A model generated the notes under the pieces. That model had not been told where the DNA came from, made no database searches, and saw only the letters and a program-made list of their open reading frames with translations. A stretch of 10,109 nucleotides of DNA from an uncultured Clostridia bacterium (lineage in GTDB: Bacteria; Bacillota; Clostridia; Christensenellales; Pumilibacteraceae). This document shows, one piece after another, positions 8,201 to 10,109 of this stretch (position 1 is its first letter; every line of letters begins with the position of its first letter). Where the stretch lies: assembly GCA_947627075.1 (NCBI GenBank), contig CANQUR010000052.1, positions 1 to 10,109 of the forward strand, written 5' to 3'. The translations under genes were made by a program, and so were the position numbers.

Positions 8201-8771
8201 TTTTATAAATTATCTCCAATCCTACTTTTACTTCCACTTTAGTACCGAACATTTCAAGTTCGATAATCGCAGAGCGATTATGCCGATTTATATATTTAAT
8301 TTCTCCTTCTCGGCCTATCAATGGTCCGCTTTTGATAGTTATCTTATCGCACACCATATATCCAACCGAATGCTCCAGACAACGCTTCCCTCTAAAGAGG
8401 TATTCTAATCTTTTTCTTTCTAAATCCGCAACCTCAATGCTCGGAAATTCTCCATCCCTGGCTTGTCCATTACTTAACAACTTAATTATGTTTATAGAAT
8501 TTTTTATATAATCTATATAGTTGCCTATGAATAATTCTTGTGGCATATTTGTTTCCACAAAAACATAACCGGGGAATAATGGGCGTTTACGATATTTTTG
8601 TCCCAACTTCTGATACTTCTTATTTCGATAATACTGCTCGGATTCCAAATAAAAAACATCAAACTGATAACCTTGACTATTTGAGACAAGCATTCTCTTA
8701 AAATCACCAATAACTATGTTTTCTTTATTTGTCCTTACGAATAAAACATACCACCAATACGGTTCGTCCAT
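8193..8771 (-). CDS. loaP: LoaP-type NusG paralogue, transcription antiterminator
   Basis: This 192-aa specialised NusG-family protein is the first gene of the operon. Residues 6-100 form the NGN domain that binds RNA polymerase: it starts WYVLFVRTNKE and carries the family signature KRPLFPGYVFVET (62-73). Residues about 138-190 form the KOW domain (IKSGPLIGREGEIKYINRH, then IIELEMFGTKVEVKVGLE), which matches the LoaP branch better than housekeeping NusG. LoaP proteins promote processive antitermination through one long operon, usually the one they head, after recognising an RNA hairpin in the leader. Such a hairpin candidate lies at 8806-8821. Start ATG at 8771-8769 with AAGGAG about 6 nt upstream. 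The gene lies directly downstream of an apparent invertible promoter. LoaP genes usually accompany polysaccharide or secondary-metabolite clusters; this cargo is different. Confidence 0.85.
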   Translation of the reverse strand: MDEPYWWYVLFVRTNKENIVIGDFKRMLVSNSQGYQFDVFYLESEQYYRNKKYQKLGQKYRKRPLFPGYVFVETNMPQELFIGNYIDYIKNSINIIKLLSNGQARDGEFPSIEVADLERKRLEYLFRGKRCLEHSVGYMVCDKITIKSGPLIGREGEIKYINRHNRSAIIELEMFGTKVEVKVGLEIIYKNE

Positions 8772-8805
8772 TTTAACTCCTTAAAAGGGCATACTTAGCC
8801 ATTTG

Positions 8806-8821
8806 CACAAGTCCCCTTGTG
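8806..8821 (-). promoter_or_regulatory. leader RNA hairpin, candidate LoaP recognition element
   Basis: On the minus-strand RNA, CACAAG-GGGA-CUUGUG forms a perfect 6-bp stem with a GGGA (GNRA-type) tetraloop. One A-C mismatch below it is followed by three more U-A pairs (8802-8804 with 8823-8825). It lies 35 nt upstream of the loaP-like start codon. No T-tract follows, so it is not a terminator. Specialised NusG proteins of the LoaP group bind a compact hairpin in the 5' leader of their operon, and this is the best candidate here. The identification rests on position and shape, not on a remembered consensus. It also overlaps an SD-like AAGGGGA. Confidence 0.5.
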
Positions 8822-8897
8822 TAAAGAAAAAGATTTCTTATGTCCGTCGCATTCACTGCCGTGACCAATACCAACGCGCCGAGAAAAACAACTTCTT

Positions 8898-8923
8898 AAA
8901 AAATATATCAATGTATATTTTTT
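8898..8923. repeat. AT-only palindrome in the operon leader
   Basis: A perfect 10-bp inverted repeat, AAAAAATATA and TATATTTTTT, surrounds the 6-nt loop TCAATG. It contains no G or C in the stem and reads the same on both strands. It lies between the left recombination site and the LoaP leader hairpin. As RNA it would be a weak A-U hairpin ending in six U, which could act as a pause or weak terminator. As DNA it could be an operator or a bent A-tract. I cannot tell which from sequence. Confidence 0.4.
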
Positions 8924-8933
8924 CTAATATTAT

Positions 8934-8960
8934 GTACATCTACTTGTTTAATCCATGTCC
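8934..8960 (+). repeat. left inverted recombination site (IRL)
   Basis: This 27-bp site matches the reverse complement of 9062-9088 at 23 of 27 positions, including 15 contiguous identical bases (TTGTTTAATCCATGT, 8944-8958) and the outer six (GTACAT). Read as a tyrosine-recombinase core site it has a degenerate outer arm (8934-8944), a 5-bp spacer TGTTT (8945-8949) identical to that of the partner, and a good inner arm AATCCATGTCC (8950-8960). The asymmetric spacer sets its direction, opposite to that of the right site, which gives inversion rather than excision. The mismatches fall in the outer arm and at base 26. Confidence 0.7.
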
Positions 8961-9021
8961 AATAAAAAGAAAAAAGCACATTGAAATAAGGAAAAATGTA
9001 CTGCATAGCAATAAAAATAAG

Positions 9022-9050
9022 TTGCAATATATGTCGAAATATGCTATAAT
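9022..9050 (+). promoter_or_regulatory. strong sigma-A type promoter, currently facing right
   Basis: TTGCAA (9022-9027), exactly 17 bp, then a perfect TATAAT (9045-9050). It is the best -35/-10 pair I found in the gene-free stretch. Transcription would start near 9057, run through the right recombination site (an 11-bp hairpin in RNA) and meet a T6 run at 9110-9115 after a weak GCGT/ACGC stem. In this orientation it therefore makes at most a short RNA, or reads antisense into the recombinase gene. Its use as the operon promoter requires inversion. Confidence 0.75.
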
Positions 9051-9061
9051 ATAGTTATTAT

Positions 9062-9088
9062 GTACATGGATTAAACAAATCCATGTAC
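9062..9088 (-). repeat. right inverted recombination site (IRR), perfect dyad
   Basis: GTACATGGATT, then AAACA, then AATCCATGTAC is a perfect 11-bp inverted repeat around a 5-bp spacer. Two recombinase-binding arms around a short crossover region are the layout of a tyrosine-recombinase core site. Its reverse complement matches the left site 8934-8960. It lies between the promoter's likely start point and the 3' end of the recombinase gene. No T-tract follows on either strand immediately after the stem, which argues against a terminator for the recombinase gene. Confidence 0.7.
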
Positions 9089-9115
9089 CGACGGCGTCAA
9101 ATCGTACGCTTTTTT
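9089..9115 (+). terminator. weak rightward terminator candidate
   Basis: A short stem (GCGT 9094-9097 with ACGC 9106-9109, extended by a G-U pair) is followed by TTTTTT at 9110-9115, which overlaps the recombinase stop codon. It would end the short RNA from the rightward-facing promoter and limit antisense transcription of the recombinase. The stem is only four to five pairs with an 8-nt loop, so support is modest. Confidence 0.3.
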
Positions 9116-10019
9116 ATTGTAATAGCTTTCCGATTTTGTTCATCATATCGCTCTTATATTCGAGCATACTGTGAGCATATCTACTCATAGTAAGAAGCGG
9201 ATTTTTATGCCCGAGGATCTCCGATAAAGTCTTTGCATTCATACCGCATTCGTGCGCTCGTGTGGCAAAAGTGTGCCTGAGTGCATGGAAGCCTTTGTGA
9301 GGAATGTCAAGCTTGACTAATATCCTTTCAAATGTGCGCTGATATGAACGCACCGTTATAGGCTTATCAATTCCGTAAATGACAAATTCATTGGCGGAAT
9401 TTTTCTTTAATCTTTTAAGAAAAGGAATTAACTGTTTCGGGAGTGGTATCACTCGCTTCGACGACTTGGTCTTAGGTTTTTCAATGACCTTTTTATACCC
9501 GTCCTTTCCCCAACTGTCATGGCAAGATTTGTTTATATAGATAAGGTTCTTGCCAAAATCTATGTCATCCCAAGTCAAGGCAAACAATTCGCCAATTCTT
9601 ATTCCGGTATAAAGGCAAATCAAAATTCCTATCAGTTTGTTTTCCTTTTTGTTGATAATATACTCCTCGATTTTCTTTTGTTCTTCCCTGTCGAAACTCT
9701 CGACGGGTTTTTCTTCTACTTTCGGACCTTCTATTTCATGGGTATATTCTCTTTCTATCAGTCCCATTTTAACAGCGCTACGAAGCGATCCCTTTAATAC
9801 CGACATAACACTTTCTACAGTGCTTGGTGCATATTGCCTTGTAAGATCGGATATAAAACGCTGCAGTACCGGAAGTTTCAATTCGCCTAATTCATACTCG
9901 CCCAAAACCGGTATAATTTTGGTTTTAATAAGAGTATTGTACTTTATTATGGTTCTCTCTTTCATAAATGGTTTAATGCAAGTGTCATTCCACTCTGCAA
10001 GCCAATTTTCATATTTCAT
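9114..10019 (-). CDS. tyrosine recombinase (integrase/invertase type)
   Basis: This 301-aa protein is a complete phage-integrase-family recombinase. Residues about 1-95 are the SAM-like core-DNA-binding domain. Residues about 105-301 are the catalytic domain with all expected residues: R141 (TGIRIGEL), a beta-hairpin lysine near 183-185 (KTKSSKRVIPL), H245 and R248 (HALRHTFATR), H271 (LGHKN) and nucleophile Y281 (SRYAHS). It starts straight at the core-binding domain and lacks the extra N-terminal arm-binding domain of Tn916-type integrases (about 400 aa), as do Xer-like enzymes and simple invertases. Start ATG at 10019 with AAAGGAG upstream. Its position 26 bp from the right inverted site makes promoter inversion its likely job. 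Integration of a small mobile element is the alternative. Confidence 0.92.
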   Translation of the reverse strand: MKYENWLAEWNDTCIKPFMKERTIIKYNTLIKTKIIPVLGEYELGELKLPVLQRFISDLTRQYAPSTVESVMSVLKGSLRSAVKMGLIEREYTHEIEGPKVEEKPVESFDREEQKKIEEYIINKKENKLIGILICLYTGIRIGELFALTWDDIDFGKNLIYINKSCHDSWGKDGYKKVIEKPKTKSSKRVIPLPKQLIPFLKRLKKNSANEFVIYGIDKPITVRSYQRTFERILVKLDIPHKGFHALRHTFATRAHECGMNAKTLSEILGHKNPLLTMSRYAHSMLEYKSDMMNKIGKLLQ

Positions 10020-10042
10020 TTATTTCTCTCCTTTATAATAAA

Positions 10043-10072
10043 ATAACCGCACAAATTTCTTTGCACGGTTAT
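10043..10072 (-). terminator. GAAA-loop hairpin upstream of the recombinase gene
   Basis: On the minus strand AUAACCG-UG-CAAA pairs with UUUG-UG-CGGUUAU around a GAAA tetraloop. The two central pairs are G-U wobbles on this strand and mismatches on the other, so the structure favours minus-strand RNA. A U-rich stretch (TTTATTAT) follows, then the recombinase ribosome binding site within about 10 nt. It may terminate a gene lying beyond the right edge, or act as an attenuator in the recombinase leader. Confidence 0.5.
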
Positions 10073-10109
10073 AGTTTAATATATTTTATTTTGCTCCTCA
10101 AAGTACAAG

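Larger units (their letters stand above)
8934..9088. other. putative invertible promoter segment (phase switch), OFF orientation
   Basis: Two oppositely oriented 27-bp recombination-like sites bound a segment of about 128 bp (centre to centre) that contains one strong promoter and no gene. In this copy the promoter points right, away from the loaP-headed operon. Inversion would point it at the operon, with transcription starting about 195 nt before the loaP-like ATG. I found no comparably good minus-strand promoter in the segment or between it and loaP. A tyrosine recombinase gene lies 26 bp beyond the right site. Invertible promoters with adjacent tyrosine recombinases are well known in gut bacteria, classically ahead of NusG-like UpxY genes in Bacteroides. 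Confidence 0.7.

Noticed and set aside
8525..8710. 61-codon minus-strand frame inside the loaP-like gene
   Set aside because: It is an out-of-frame shadow of the NGN domain coding region.
8806..8821. The GGGA hairpin as an intrinsic terminator
   Set aside because: Downstream on the minus strand the sequence is CAAATGGCTAAG, without a U-run.
8803..9054. Rightward 83-codon open frame across the gene-free region
   Set aside because: It overlaps the hairpin, the AT palindrome, the left site and the promoter, has no ribosome binding site, and its composition (Lys/Asn/Ile-rich, no domain) fits chance.
8934..9088. The two sites as attL/attR of an integrated element
   Set aside because: They are inverted, only about 128 bp apart centre to centre and enclose no gene, so excision of an element is not possible between them. 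A separate attachment site outside the window cannot be excluded.
9062..9088. The perfect dyad as a terminator of the recombinase gene
   Set aside because: No T-tract follows on the minus strand (ATAATAACTATA instead), and its near-copy at 8934-8960 points to a recombination site.
1..10109. CRISPR arrays, tRNA or rRNA genes, insertion sequences
   Set aside because: No regularly spaced repeats, cloverleaf-like sequences, rRNA segments or transposase motifs were seen. The only mobile-element-type gene is the tyrosine recombinase.

Overview
The window is low-GC DNA with Firmicutes-style AGGAGG-type ribosome binding sites, AT-rich codons, a LoaP-type NusG paralogue and BspA-type leucine-rich repeats. 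This fits a gut or rumen clostridial lineage (Lachnospiraceae/Oscillospiraceae type). The taxon is inferred, because no rRNA or housekeeping marker is present. Every credible gene lies on the minus strand and reads right to left.

Right end (about 9114-10109): a compact tyrosine recombinase of 301 aa, preceded by a long hairpin. Next comes a gene-free stretch (8772-9113) that is the most interesting part of the window. It holds two 27-bp sites (8934-8960 and 9062-9088) in opposite orientation, each built like a tyrosine-recombinase core site. Between them lies a near-consensus promoter, TTGCAA-17 bp-TATAAT, which in this copy points rightward, away from the operon. Inverting the roughly 128 bp between the site centres would turn it toward the operon, so this looks like a phase-variable ON/OFF switch captured in the OFF state. 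Between the switch and the first gene are an AT-only palindrome and a compact hairpin with a GGGA loop just upstream of the first gene.

Operon (8771 leftward to beyond position 1): loaP-like antiterminator; two-TM membrane protein (start overlaps the loaP stop); 1197-aa NB-ARC/STAND ATPase with BspA-type LRRs and no signal peptide (an NLR-like architecture); 109-aa Cys-rich XRE-type HTH protein; 681-aa protein with a degenerate and then an intact CbxX/SpoVK-type AAA+ domain; two tandem YbjN-like paralogues; and the start of a vWA-domain protein cut by the window edge. Gaps are mostly 40 bp or less, except about 140 bp before the vWA gene, where a second promoter is possible.

Proposed logic (inference): the recombinase flips the promoter. 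In the ON state a leader of about 195 nt is made, and the LoaP-like factor, probably recruited at the leader hairpin, drives processive antitermination through the long AT-rich operon. The products look like an intracellular sensor (STAND-LRR), a membrane partner, a regulator, and an AAA+/YbjN/vWA chaperone-like machine. This resembles a conflict or stress-response system that is bet-hedged by phase variation. The layout recalls Bacteroides capsule loci (invertible promoter plus a NusG-like UpxY), but with a different, non-capsular cargo.
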